Of a stretch of DNA of 64,000 nucleotides, positions 1 through 8,104 are shown in pieces. The DNA comes from Marinomonas sp. UCMA 3892 (lineage in GTDB: Bacteria; Pseudomonadota; Gammaproteobacteria; Pseudomonadales; Marinomonadaceae). The stretch covers positions 1 through 64,000 of the forward strand of contig NZ_PTXN01000007.1 in the NCBI RefSeq assembly GCF_012726345.1, written 5' to 3'. The notes under the pieces are model-generated. The model was not told where the DNA came from. It saw only the letters and a program-made list of their open reading frames with translations, and searched no databases. Each line of letters starts with the position of its first letter. The stretch's first letter is position 1. The position numbers and the translations under genes were made by a program.

Positions 1-322
1 GGGTATCAATTAACATATCCTGCACCCAGCCACAGAACATTTCTCGATAACAGACCGGGTCCAACAGAGAAAATAAACGGTTAAAGGTGTCATGTGATGG
101 GATGCCGCCTGGCAAGCGTAAAAACTGTTTGAACCAATCCTTTCGGGTGTCCGCAAAGAATTGAATCGACTCCCAGTCATCCGCACCACAAAGCAACGCG
201 CAGGTAGTCATGAAAACCACTTCCCCTAAATCGTGGGTACATTTTGCTTGCTGGCGTGGGTCATTTAACAGCATCATACGGTCTAATAGAGTCATCGGCA
301 TCAAAAGGGAACGATCATTCAT
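1..322 (-). CDS. ISAs1-family transposase, N-terminal part (partial)
   Basis: This leftward frame runs off the window, so only about 107 N-terminal residues are present. It begins MNDRSLLMPMTLLDRMM and contains LLNDPRQQAK, ALLCGADDWESIQFFA, KDWFKQFLRLPGGIPSHDTF and NRLFSLLDP. These match the conserved N-terminal region associated with ISAs1/H-repeat DDE transposases (DPR, CGADxWE, PxGIPSHDTFxRxFSLLDP). The catalytic DDE core lies beyond the edge, so intactness cannot be judged. The start at 322 is the first in-frame ATG after a stop; ATGs at 301 and 295 are alternatives and none has a clear Shine-Dalgarno sequence. Confidence 0.85.
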   Translation of the reverse strand, partial: MNDRSLLMPMTLLDRMMLLNDPRQQAKCTHDLGEVVFMTTCALLCGADDWESIQFFADTRKDWFKQFLRLPGGIPSHDTFNRLFSLLDPVCYREMFCGWVQDMLIDT

Positions 323-385
323 CAAACACGGATTAAATGCAAATGCAGCACACACTGTTCAGAAAATGTTCATGCGTTTGCCCTG
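1..385 (-). mobile_element. ISAs1-family insertion sequence, 5' end, cut by window edge
   Basis: The left edge holds the transposase 5' end of an insertion sequence plus its upstream terminus. Read leftward, the outer end appears to start CAGGGCAAACGCATGAAC (368-385), and ISAs1-family ends typically begin CAGGG. The transposase start lies about 60 bp inside this end, a normal spacing. The other end and the target duplication are outside the window, so the terminal repeat is inferred. The DNA just outside (386 onward) is AT-rich and non-coding. Confidence 0.7.
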
Positions 386-669
386 GTCACACCACCTAGA
401 CAAACTAATAAAAATATAATTACCGTGAAGGCCATTAATAATCTTGACCTAATATTTATATTTCGTAACATTTATATCCCTCTCTAAACTTAATACAAAA
501 GAAACCACTTATCATCTAACATAATAGTTTGCCAAAATATCCAACTAAAATATTGAGAAAAAACATCAACAAAAAAATTATATTTTTAAGAAACAAATAA
601 AACAGTAACGCCATTAATTTTATAATTAATAAATTTTAACAATTATTTTCTTATAGATGATATTCGAAC
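386..669. other. AT-rich intergenic region
   Basis: This stretch between the IS end and the stop of the EAL gene has runs of A and T and no credible reading frame on either strand. No terminator with a convincing GC stem, RNA gene or repeat was recognised. Confidence 0.6.
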
Positions 670-1809
670 TTATTCCATAGAATGAAGCCAATGTTCTAAT
701 TCATATTTAGATAAAGGAGGAGAAAATATATACCCCTGAACAATCTCATACCCCATCCTTTTTAGACAGGACAACTGCTGCTGAGTCTCAACCCCTTCCG
801 CAATCGCTACAGCACCTATTTTCTTACAAATAGAAAGCACTACTTCACTGAGGTCTTTAGAAAGCTTATTAGGTAAGTCGTTTACAAAAGTTCTATCTAA
901 CTTTAATTGAGATACAGGAAATTTCAGAAGTCTTTTTAAATTAGAATGTTCTGTACCAAAATCATCTAAGGAAATAATTACGCCGATTGAATGGAGGTCA
1001 TTAATTACATCAACAAAAAGATCTGATGTCTTTATTTTCTCACTTTCAGTGACTTCAATAACTAAACTAGAAGCCAAAAGACCATTCTGATCAAGGAGGG
1101 ACTGAATTTCATATTTTAGACTAGGATAATTAAAGCTGAGAGGGGAAAAATTAACAGCAATAATGGGAATATAAACGCCTCTGGCTCGCCATGAAGCCAA
1201 TTGCTGACATGATTGACGTAATACCCATAAATCTAATTCAGCAATTAACCCAAATTCTTCGGCAAGAGCAACAAAGCGATCAGGTGTAACACTTCCAAAT
1301 TCATCGCTAGTCCATCTAGCTAAGACCTCCACTCCATAAAGACTATTATCAACAATATTTATCTGAGGCTGATAGCGCAGCTCTAACAAACTATTTTTCA
1401 AATCCGCACTCAATGCCTGAGCCATGCCATAAAATGGATGTGCTTTGCCATGATCAAGTTCTACATGTTCGTCTTGGATAAGAAGGCTGTAATATTGTTG
1501 ATTGAATAACTGGAACGCTTCTACCTGCACTTTCACTTTACGAGCTTCGGAGCCATTCGGCATAAACAAAAGCTTAATTTCTTTTCCAGCAATTTTTTTG
1601 AATTCACCAAAGCAAAATGTACGTTGATCGGCGTCTAACCAGAAGCAATCTGACGGAAGAATATCCTCTCTGTGTAAGTCGAATCGAGCATACTTTACCT
1701 TGTCATTACACGAAACGATCAGATCATTACTGTCTAACACAATAAACCGACTATTCGTTTCTTGTAACTCCTGCCAATCACGCTCAGTATTCAAACTATC
1801 CGTTTTCAC
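670..1809 (-). CDS. EAL-domain cyclic-di-GMP phosphodiesterase with PAS-like N-terminus
   Basis: The 379-residue soluble protein has a PAS-like sensor region (about 18-115) and an EAL domain (about 135-375) that would hydrolyse c-di-GMP to pGpG. The catalytic set is complete: E161 in EVLARW, N220 in NFSPLSF, E252 in EVTES, D282/D283 in LDDFGT, K303 in LKLD, E341 in AEGVE and Q358 in QGY. The usual loop-6 DDFGTGYSS reads DDFGTEHSN, so a conserved glycine is glutamate (E287), which may change activity or dimerisation. The start is GTG, chosen for an AAGGA seven bases upstream. It is divergent from the XRE regulator gene and shares a control region with paired dyads. Confidence 0.9.
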   Translation of the reverse strand: MKTDSLNTERDWQELQETNSRFIVLDSNDLIVSCNDKVKYARFDLHREDILPSDCFWLDADQRTFCFGEFKKIAGKEIKLLFMPNGSEARKVKVQVEAFQLFNQQYYSLLIQDEHVELDHGKAHPFYGMAQALSADLKNSLLELRYQPQINIVDNSLYGVEVLARWTSDEFGSVTPDRFVALAEEFGLIAELDLWVLRQSCQQLASWRARGVYIPIIAVNFSPLSFNYPSLKYEIQSLLDQNGLLASSLVIEVTESEKIKTSDLFVDVINDLHSIGVIISLDDFGTEHSNLKRLLKFPVSQLKLDRTFVNDLPNKLSKDLSEVVLSICKKIGAVAIAEGVETQQQLSCLKRMGYEIVQGYIFSPPLSKYELEHWLHSME

Positions 1810-1891
1810 AAAAAAATCCTTCTACTGCATGCTTCGATTAACACAGATCACCATCTATTATTTGTCTTTTAGACACAAAGGTTCGTCAATA

Positions 1892-1950
1892 TTGCCTATA
1901 TGGCAAATAGTGTCAAGTGAATTGCCTCACAGGTTTTGCCACATAGGCAA
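1892..1950. promoter_or_regulatory. Paired TTGCC-N5-GGCAA operators between EAL and XRE genes
   Basis: Two perfect inverted repeats share one pattern: TTGCCTATATGGCAA at 1892-1906 and TTGCCACATAGGCAA at 1936-1950, with centres 44 bp apart (about four helical turns). Further TTGCC half-sites occur at 1922-1926 and 1967-1971, the latter touching the XRE start codon. This arrangement suits dimers of the adjacent helix-turn-helix protein controlling itself and the divergent EAL gene. Binding is inferred. Confidence 0.7.
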
Positions 1951-1971
1951 AATTAAACGGATAATCTTGCC

Positions 1972-2370
1972 ATGAACATTGGCCACGTTATTAAAATTTT
2001 GCGTATTCAACGTAAGATGACACAAGAACAAATTGCACTGGAGGCTGACATGGCTACCAGTAATGTCTCACGCATTGAAAAACGCTTAAGGCAACCGTCT
2101 CAAAAAGTCCTTCAGAAACTAGCTAAAGCACTCAATACCAAGCCATCTGTACTCTATGCGGCCAGCGAACAGCCAATAACAAATATTTCAGATTTTTTAG
2201 AGAAAGAAGGGAATGACGAAAAAAAAGAAGATAACATTAACCAATTGCTACTCAACCACGACACACAAGTCGCTCTAAAACTGTTCAGCGAGCTGACACC
2301 AGATAATAAGTCCTTGCTATTAGAGCAGTTAAAAACACTGCATAGATGGCAAACTAAACTAGGCCAATAA
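1972..2370 (+). CDS. XRE-family helix-turn-helix transcriptional regulator
   Basis: The 132-residue protein has an N-terminal Cro/C1-type helix-turn-helix (about 6-60: IKILRIQRKMTQEQIALEA, then TSNVSRIEKRLRQPS and LAKALNTKPSVLY). A charged linker and a helical C-terminus (about 90-132) follow, probably for dimerisation. No peptidase or sugar-binding domain is visible. It is divergent from the EAL gene and preceded by two matched dyads that are probably its own operators. No phage or toxin genes lie nearby, so it is more likely a housekeeping or c-di-GMP-linked regulator than a phage repressor. Its ligand is unknown. Confidence 0.85.
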   Translation: MNIGHVIKILRIQRKMTQEQIALEADMATSNVSRIEKRLRQPSQKVLQKLAKALNTKPSVLYAASEQPITNISDFLEKEGNDEKKEDNINQLLLNHDTQVALKLFSELTPDNKSLLLEQLKTLHRWQTKLGQ

Positions 2371-2413
2371 ATATTTAAGAAAATAAAAAGGGCAGTAGCT
2401 CAACTTTCTACTC

Positions 2414-3079
2414 CTAAGCTCCATAATAATAAATTGAAAAATAGTGACAAACCGTCCCACCCACAACAAATAAATGCCACACCAAATGCCCATAGCGCAT
2501 CCGCGAATCAATCACAAAAAACACCACTCCAAGCGTGTAAAGAACACCACCCAACACCAACAGCAGCAAACCATTAGGCTCCATCAAGGAAATAAGTGGT
2601 TTAATTACGATAAGAATAAGCCAACCCAACACCACATAAAGTGTAGTAGATATAGCTGGATGCGAGGCTTTACCAAACGCCTTAAGACCAACACCTATAA
2701 ATGCTAGCGTCCAAACAGCTGCAAGCAAGGACCATCCCCATGCGCCTTCTAACACCCCCAACATGAAAGGTGTATAAGTCCCAGCGATCAATAAGTACAC
2801 AGCAGAATGATCAATCACCCGAAAAATGTATTTGGCCTTGCCTCTTGGCATCGCATGATAAAGTGTTGATGCCAAATACAGTAAAATCATAGTGCCGGAG
2901 AAAATACTTACCCCAACAACAAAACTCACATCTGCGTAGTCGATTGCACTCAGAATTAGGAATGGGGTACCGACAATCGCAGCCACCAGCCCCAAGCCAT
3001 GACTAATGCTATTTGCCACCTCCTCACCTAATGACTGACCTCGATTAGACACAGTTGAAATAAACTTCCCCATACTCAA
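2414..3079 (-). CDS. trhA: TrhA/hemolysin III family membrane protein (PAQR fold)
   Basis: The 221-residue integral membrane protein has about seven hydrophobic segments. It shows the family motifs SHGLG near the N-terminus, STLYHAM, RVIDHSAVYLLIAGTYTP and a C-terminal HLVWHLFVVGG followed by CHY. The conserved Ser, Asp and His residues form the metal site of the PAQR/hemolysin III family. Bacterial members (E. coli YqfA/TrhA) are linked to membrane energetics and lipid homeostasis; the hemolysin name is historical. It is encoded alone, leftward. Confidence 0.9.
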   Translation of the reverse strand: MSMGKFISTVSNRGQSLGEEVANSISHGLGLVAAIVGTPFLILSAIDYADVSFVVGVSIFSGTMILLYLASTLYHAMPRGKAKYIFRVIDHSAVYLLIAGTYTPFMLGVLEGAWGWSLLAAVWTLAFIGVGLKAFGKASHPAISTTLYVVLGWLILIVIKPLISLMEPNGLLLLVLGGVLYTLGVVFFVIDSRMRYGHLVWHLFVVGGTVCHYFSIYYYGA

Positions 3080-3178
3080 ATCCCCCTAAATACACTTTTA
3101 AAAGCATGGAGCAAGTGGACCGATTTAACAATGAAAGACAGCGAATAAACTATGCAAACTGCAAGAACATATCAAATA

Positions 3179-4276
3179 TCACTGCTTACTACATATCTGT
3201 GGTGCCTGATAATCGAGGTTTAATAACGTAAAGTAATTTTCCCCTAAGGCAATATTACGAAAAGCATTGTCATCTAGATATTGATGTATTCGACTCGTTA
3301 CCTCCAGCTCCTGCTGGTACACCTTAAAACTATTATTTCGAAAGGCGACAAAATCAGACCCTGGCAGAATTCGATCCGAATATTGATTTATAAAGGCAAC
3401 ATACTGAGGACGATAAGCAGATTTACTAAAGTAATAATCGTCCAAAATGCGCCAAGAAATATCCAGCATTAAATTGGGATACTGATCTAACAAACGAGAC
3501 AAGATTGCAATGTGCTCTGATGCTCTCATTTTAGTCTGCTCATAAGACAATCCCATATGGGCCCAAACAATTTTGTTATCTGGATAAAGTGCTAACGCTT
3601 GTTCCATTAAAGGCAGATACAAGGTAGGTGATGTATCGTTACCAATATCTGAATGAATAGTAATTGGATAATCCCTAGCTCTTAACTCCGCCATAAAGAC
3701 AGCCCACTTAGTAATGTCTTTTGGTGTTGCTGGCTTATGACGATTATTAAATTGGGCTTGTTTCACCAAATTAACTTCCCCCATCCAATGGAACATACCA
3801 GGGTATTCCTTTTCATAAAGCTGCATTAGCTCAATAGTTGGCTCTGGATTAGATAAATCAGTGAAGGTCATCGATAAAGTAAGATGAAGGTCGTCAGGTT
3901 TGTATTCCAGCATGTTTGCAGCATTAACGAAATCATTACGAGTCGTAGGAGATACCGGTGTTCCTGGGCATTTTAGATAATTAGAACAAGAAGAATTCGC
4001 AGGTAACATCTGCCCAATGCCGTAAACATTAGCAAAACGCACCGTAGTACGAGACAGGTATTCATTTACCTCATTAAAAGGAATCGCCCGACCATCAAAA
4101 GGCCGGTAATGCAAGTGTGTATCTACAACAGAGGTGTAAGGCTCTGTCTCTCTGTCATAACAGGCAGATGTGCCTCTAAAGGAATCCAAAGAGCGATTTA
4201 CTGGCGTGTTATCTGAAGAAGCGCAACCAGCCGCGAACAAAGAAGCCAAAATGGCGAAAGGAAAACAACGGCGCAT
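3179..4276 (-). CDS. Lipoprotein amidohydrolase-family (TIM-barrel) protein
   Basis: The 365-residue protein starts with a lipoprotein signal (MRRCFPFAILASLFAAGC, lipid-accepting Cys18). The mature part resembles metal-dependent TIM-barrel hydrolases of the amidohydrolase_2 type, with DTHLHYRPF (H54, H56), a later ITIHSD, IVWAHMGLS and PGSDFVAF carrying likely metal ligands or a catalytic Asp. Cysteines in SSCSNYLKCPG may form an extracytoplasmic disulfide. It probably acts in the periplasm or at the outer membrane. The substrate is unknown, and the gene shows no operon partner. Confidence 0.75.
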   Translation of the reverse strand: MRRCFPFAILASLFAAGCASSDNTPVNRSLDSFRGTSACYDRETEPYTSVVDTHLHYRPFDGRAIPFNEVNEYLSRTTVRFANVYGIGQMLPANSSCSNYLKCPGTPVSPTTRNDFVNAANMLEYKPDDLHLTLSMTFTDLSNPEPTIELMQLYEKEYPGMFHWMGEVNLVKQAQFNNRHKPATPKDITKWAVFMAELRARDYPITIHSDIGNDTSPTLYLPLMEQALALYPDNKIVWAHMGLSYEQTKMRASEHIAILSRLLDQYPNLMLDISWRILDDYYFSKSAYRPQYVAFINQYSDRILPGSDFVAFRNNSFKVYQQELEVTSRIHQYLDDNAFRNIALGENYFTLLNLDYQAPQICSKQ

Positions 4277-4400
4277 AGCAAATATCCCTATGAATTACAT
4301 TAAAAAGACAAACAGAAAGAGATATTACAAAACATCCCTTTCTATGTGTAAACCACTATTCAATGTAAATCATGAGCTAAGCCAGCGAAGGACTCGCTGA

Positions 4401-5168
4401 TTATGCTAAAAACAACAAAAGCCCACCAAACAAAATACGATACCAACCAAAAGCCACAAAAGTGAATTTTTCCAAAAACGCCATAAACAGCTTCATAACA
4501 ACAAAAGCGCTTAGAAAAGCCACCACAAAGCCGATCACCAAGGGCATCCATTGCTCGCCGGCAAATTCTTTGTAGTTTGAAAGCAAATCATAACCAGAAG
4601 CTGCCATCATCACAGGCAACGCCAATAAGAAAGAAAACTCAGCACTCGCTTTTCGGCTTAAGCCTACAAACAAAGCACCAACAATGGTTGAACCTGCGCG
4701 GCTAGTACCAGGAATAAGCGCAAATACTTGCGCAATACCAATCCACAGAGCTTGCTTGAAATTTAAGTTGTCCAAGTTATCGACACTAGGTGATTTATGT
4801 TTGATCCATCTCTCTGTCATCAGGAAAATCACACCACCAACAATAAACATGGTCGCCACCACAGAAACCGAAAACATGGCTTTTATTTGGTGACGAAACA
4901 AAAAACCAACCATAGCGACAGGTAAAAAAGCTACAAATACTTGGCACCACAAACGGAAATGTTTCAATGTAAAACGCTCTTTATAATTCGCGACAACCGC
5001 TAAAATCGCAGCTAGCTGAATAATCACTTCAAACGCTTTATTGCCTTCCGTCTGCTCCATTCCCAACCATTGGCTAACAACAATCAGATGCCCCGTTGAA
5101 GAGATAGGTAAAAATTCTGTCGCTCCCTCTACCAATCCGAGAATGACACTATGTAACACATCCATCAA
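4401..5168 (-). CDS. uppP: Undecaprenyl-diphosphatase UppP (BacA)
   Basis: The 255-residue polytopic enzyme dephosphorylates undecaprenyl pyrophosphate to recycle the lipid carrier for peptidoglycan and other envelope polymers. Both active-site regions are present: [17 protein letters not shown] near residue 14 and [17 protein letters not shown] near residue 174, followed by [18 protein letters not shown]. Length is close to the family norm of about 265-275. A short hairpin with CAGCGA arms overlaps the stop codon region (4383-4399). Confidence 0.95.
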   Translation of the reverse strand: MMDVLHSVILGLVEGATEFLPISSTGHLIVVSQWLGMEQTEGNKAFEVIIQLAAILAVVANYKERFTLKHFRLWCQVFVAFLPVAMVGFLFRHQIKAMFSVSVVATMFIVGGVIFLMTERWIKHKSPSVDNLDNLNFKQALWIGIAQVFALIPGTSRAGSTIVGALFVGLSRKASAEFSFLLALPVMMAASGYDLLSNYKEFAGEQWMPLVIGFVVAFLSAFVVMKLFMAFLEKFTFVAFGWYRILFGGLLLFLA

Positions 5169-5292
5169 AACCTACCTTCCACTGTTTACAACGACTAATA
5201 ACAACACAATACAATCAAATACATAAAAAACTGCGCCAGCAATATAAAGCATCTTAGGTGAAAGAAAAATAAAAAATGATCAATAAGGAATC

Positions 5293-5324
5293 TTGACCTA
5301 TGATCTAGATCTAAGGTTTATACT
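5293..5324 (+). promoter_or_regulatory. MerR-type promoter with dyad in a 20-bp spacer
   Basis: A TTGACC -35 (5293-5298) and TATACT -10 (5319-5324) are separated by 20 bp, the over-long spacing typical of MerR-family promoters. The spacer holds a near-perfect dyad (5296-5317): ACCT, two bases, GATCTAGATC, two bases, AGGT. It lies 27 bp before the adjacent MerR-family start codon, so autoregulation is likely. Confidence 0.8.
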
Positions 5325-5350
5325 AGAAGGCAACAGACTAGGAGCAAAAT

Positions 5351-5785
5351 ATGTATCGCATTGGAGAACTAGCAAAAGCATGTGACATAAACAATGACAC
5401 ATTGCGATTTTATGAAAAAAACGCCCTACTCAGCCCTTCAAGTCGATCTGAATCTGGCTACCGCCTTTACACAGAAAAAGACAAAGAAATTCTGCAATTT
5501 ATTCTGCGCGCAAAAGGGGTCGGATTCACCCTTGCAGAAATCCGTGAACTGCTTTCTATTGAAGTAAACAAAGCTGATAACGCTTGTGCTGATGTAAAAA
5601 TTCTTGTCGACACCAAACTTGCAGATGTGGAAAGAAAACTTGCAGAACTTACGCGCTTTCAAACCTCACTCAAACGCCTATCTGATGCCTGCTGCGGTGG
5701 TGAAGAAAGTGCCGAGCATTGCACCATACTCGAAGCCCTAGAATCGAATACAAACAATGTTCGCCATGAGCACCATCACGACTAA
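5351..5785 (+). CDS. zntR: ZntR/CadR-like MerR-family metal-responsive regulator
   Basis: The 144-residue protein has an N-terminal winged helix (YRIGELAKACDINNDTLRFYE), a long dimerisation helix (about 80-110) and a C-terminal metal loop. Cysteines fall at 79, 114, 115 and 124 in ACCGGEESAEHC, the numbering of the Zn-binding cysteines of E. coli ZntR. ZntR His119 is Glu here, a His lies at 123, and a HEHHHD tail recalls CadR. It probably senses Zn, Cd or Pb. No metal-efflux gene is adjacent, so its target must lie elsewhere or be itself. GGAGC precedes the ATG. Confidence 0.85.
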   Translation: MYRIGELAKACDINNDTLRFYEKNALLSPSSRSESGYRLYTEKDKEILQFILRAKGVGFTLAEIRELLSIEVNKADNACADVKILVDTKLADVERKLAELTRFQTSLKRLSDACCGGEESAEHCTILEALESNTNNVRHEHHHD

Positions 5786-5954
5786 ATAGGCAATAATCCC
5801 TGTGATTTTTCATCACTTAACAGCGATACTCCTACTAACGTCACTACATCTTTAGATATTTATGATGACATTCTGGATAGAAATCCAGTGTAACTAGTTT
5901 GGAGAATTCGAATATAACAATAAAGCCATTGGAGCTCGTATAAAAACAATTTTA

Positions 5955-7625
5955 TTAAGCACCAATAACCACCCTATTTCGACCTTGCTCTTTAGCTTTG
6001 TATAGAGCGGCGTCGGCACGGTTAAGCACTTGCTCATAATGACTATCATCTATTTTATACATGGCGACACCAAAACTCGCCGTAACATAAAGCCCGTCGC
6101 TCATCTCTTCTTTTTCAAGTGCTTCGCGAATCATTTCGGCTATGTTTTTTGCTTCGTCAGCATTCATATTTGGTAACAACACAGTAAATTCCTCACCGCC
6201 AAATCGAGCGACAATACCTTTGTCTCCAACTTGCACGGTAAGCAATTTTGCGATTTTTTGCAGCACCAAATCTCCCACAGTGTGACCGAAAGAATCATTT
6301 ACTCTTTTGAAATGGTCAGCATCTGTCATAATCACTGCAAAAGGACATTTTGACTCTTGTGCTTGGCGATACTCTTTATGCAACGCCTCATCTAAAGCCA
6401 AACGATTATAGATGTGTGTTAGTGGATCTTTACGAGCAATCGCTTCTAGAGACCGATTACTGGCTTCTAACTCTGCCGTTCTATTTTTTACTTTTGTCTC
6501 TAGCATGACATTCATCTGCATCAAAGACTGCTCTCTCATCAATAAAGAAGACATCATTTCCTGCAAAGAACAACTTAAGCTTGCCACTTCTATCAACTTA
6601 CTATCCGATTGAAAAGTTACCTTTCTATCTCCCTGCTGAATACTCTTTGCTGTCAGCGCTAACCGCTCCAATGGACGACTTAATGTGCCCGCAAATTGAT
6701 AGGCAAGCAGCATACAAAGTAGTGTCGCAAACACACCAAAAAAAAGTAACAACTTATGAACTTCATTTACTGCTGACATAGCAATAGACAATGGCTGACG
6801 TACAACGATTTGCCAAGCAAGATCTGTTGATTCAGGAGAGCGTACCGAAACTAAACTGGTTAGGTATTCTTTGTCATCCTGCCAAAGCAACGATTTAAAT
6901 TGGCCATCTTTAGGCAGTGTTTTTGGTACTTCAATATCATTAGGAAAATGATAGTCTGGATATAAAACTCTGTGCTCATTATCGATAATAAAGATATCGA
7001 TATTTTTTCGTTTCGAAGCATCGGTCAAAGAAGATAACAAAACCTCTTTAACCCAAGCCCAATCTGCATGAGTCGCGACTACGCCTTTCAACTCACCACT
7101 TTCACCTATTACAGGAGCGGCAAAATCGACAAAACGAATTGGCGAGCCATCCTTAGTCTTAGGCAGCAAGTTTTCAAGCAATAACGCTTTATGCACATTA
7201 CCAATAAAAGGACCTGATTGACCACTAATGAACCAAGGTCGCTGACTGACATCTGCCTCTTTCAATACTCCATTACTTGACGCTAAAACCACTCCATCAA
7301 CATTAGCAAAACCAATCCAAGCATAATCCTTGTAGGAGCTTTTAATTTGATCAATAGCGTACTGCAATCCGCTTAAGTCTTGAGTTTCATATAAGGAAGT
7401 ACGCTTACTAAGCAGGACAACCTCACGTTCACGCTCCATTAAATTAGCCGACAACATATTTGAAATAGATTGACTAAGATTTACCAGAGATTCACCGCTG
7501 GCTGTTGCAAGTCGACTAGAAGTCAGTTGATAGAAAGAGGTAATCAGCACCAAACTTAGAGAAAGCAACAAACCGCCAGATAATAGAGTAATGCGTTTTC
7601 TAAAAGTATCGAAACCTCTTAACAT
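5955..7625 (-). CDS. Membrane diguanylate cyclase (dCache-HAMP-GGDEF)
   Basis: This is a 556-residue c-di-GMP synthase. A first membrane helix (about 13-33), a periplasmic double-Cache domain (about 40-280, with VSQRPWF at 126-132), a second helix (about 292-310), HAMP (about 312-365), a short coiled coil and a GGDEF domain (about 395-553) follow in order. The signature is RFGGEEF (474-480), with TDADHFKRVND for metal and substrate. No RxxD inhibitory site is found upstream of GGEEF, so product feedback may be absent. Cache domains of this type usually bind small organic ligands. A perfect 13-bp inverted repeat lies just upstream of the start. Confidence 0.93.
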   Translation of the reverse strand: MLRGFDTFRKRITLLSGGLLLSLSLVLITSFYQLTSSRLATASGESLVNLSQSISNMLSANLMEREREVVLLSKRTSLYETQDLSGLQYAIDQIKSSYKDYAWIGFANVDGVVLASSNGVLKEADVSQRPWFISGQSGPFIGNVHKALLLENLLPKTKDGSPIRFVDFAAPVIGESGELKGVVATHADWAWVKEVLLSSLTDASKRKNIDIFIIDNEHRVLYPDYHFPNDIEVPKTLPKDGQFKSLLWQDDKEYLTSLVSVRSPESTDLAWQIVVRQPLSIAMSAVNEVHKLLLFFGVFATLLCMLLAYQFAGTLSRPLERLALTAKSIQQGDRKVTFQSDSKLIEVASLSCSLQEMMSSLLMREQSLMQMNVMLETKVKNRTAELEASNRSLEAIARKDPLTHIYNRLALDEALHKEYRQAQESKCPFAVIMTDADHFKRVNDSFGHTVGDLVLQKIAKLLTVQVGDKGIVARFGGEEFTVLLPNMNADEAKNIAEMIREALEKEEMSDGLYVTASFGVAMYKIDDSHYEQVLNRADAALYKAKEQGRNRVVIGA

Positions 7626-7642
7626 GATTTGGTAGGCCTATT

Positions 7643-7681
7643 TATAATAGTGAAAAGTAAACAGCATATTTCACTATTATA
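7643..7681. promoter_or_regulatory. Perfect 13-bp inverted repeat before the diguanylate cyclase gene
   Basis: TATAATAGTGAAA (7643-7655) is mirrored by TTTCACTATTATA (7669-7681) with 13 bp between, ending 17 bp before the cyclase start at 7625. It could be an operator or a 5' leader stem. It also lies downstream of cbpM but lacks a T-run, so a simple terminator is less likely. Confidence 0.5.
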
Positions 7682-7771
7682 GTAACAGTCCCTACTTTCA
7701 CTTTATACGCATAATTAAAACCATCCCTAAGCATTCAAAACAATTGCTAATGCATACAGCAAAACGTAATT

Positions 7772-8101
7772 CTATGGCAATTGACGGCTAAGTATGTCGA
7801 TCCGTTGTTGCAACTCTTCAATTTCATCCATCAACTCAAGGCTTAAAGCCACACCTGATAGGTTTAATTCCAACCCATTCATCAGACGTTGCGCCCGCTG
7901 CAATCGAACTAATGCATGGCTATTAAAATACCAAATAGATTCCGTTGATTGCTCAATTGGTTCAACTGGTTCCGCAATACCGTATTCGATCATTTCAACT
8001 ATGATGTCTACGTGAATATCACATCGTTCACAGACCTCTTCTAGAGTAAATAAAACATGCTCATGTTGAGATTCAATGACCACTATCTCTGATTTAGACA
8101 T
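7772..8101 (-). CDS. cbpM: Chaperone modulatory protein CbpM
   Basis: The 109-residue protein begins with a MerR-like recognition region (FTLEEVCERCDIHVDIIVEMIEYGIAEPV), has YFNSHALVRLQRAQRLMNGLELNLSGVAL in the middle and ends in a coiled helix (MDEIEELQQRIDILSRQLP). This is the pattern of CbpM, which binds the J-domain of CbpA and blocks its co-chaperone and DNA-binding activity. It starts three bases after the cbpA stop codon, confirming the pair. Confidence 0.9.
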   Translation of the reverse strand: MSKSEIVVIESQHEHVLFTLEEVCERCDIHVDIIVEMIEYGIAEPVEPIEQSTESIWYFNSHALVRLQRAQRLMNGLELNLSGVALSLELMDEIEELQQRIDILSRQLP

Positions 8102-8104
8102 CCT

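Noticed and set aside
210..419. Forward 69-codon frame at the left edge
   Set aside because: It lies opposite the better supported ISAs1 transposase frame and has no protein features.
1972..2370. XRE gene as part of a prophage or toxin-antitoxin pair
   Set aside because: No phage structural, integrase or toxin genes lie nearby.
4383..4399. Short hairpin with CAGCGA arms at the uppP stop
   Set aside because: A six-base stem without a T-run is too weak to call a terminator.
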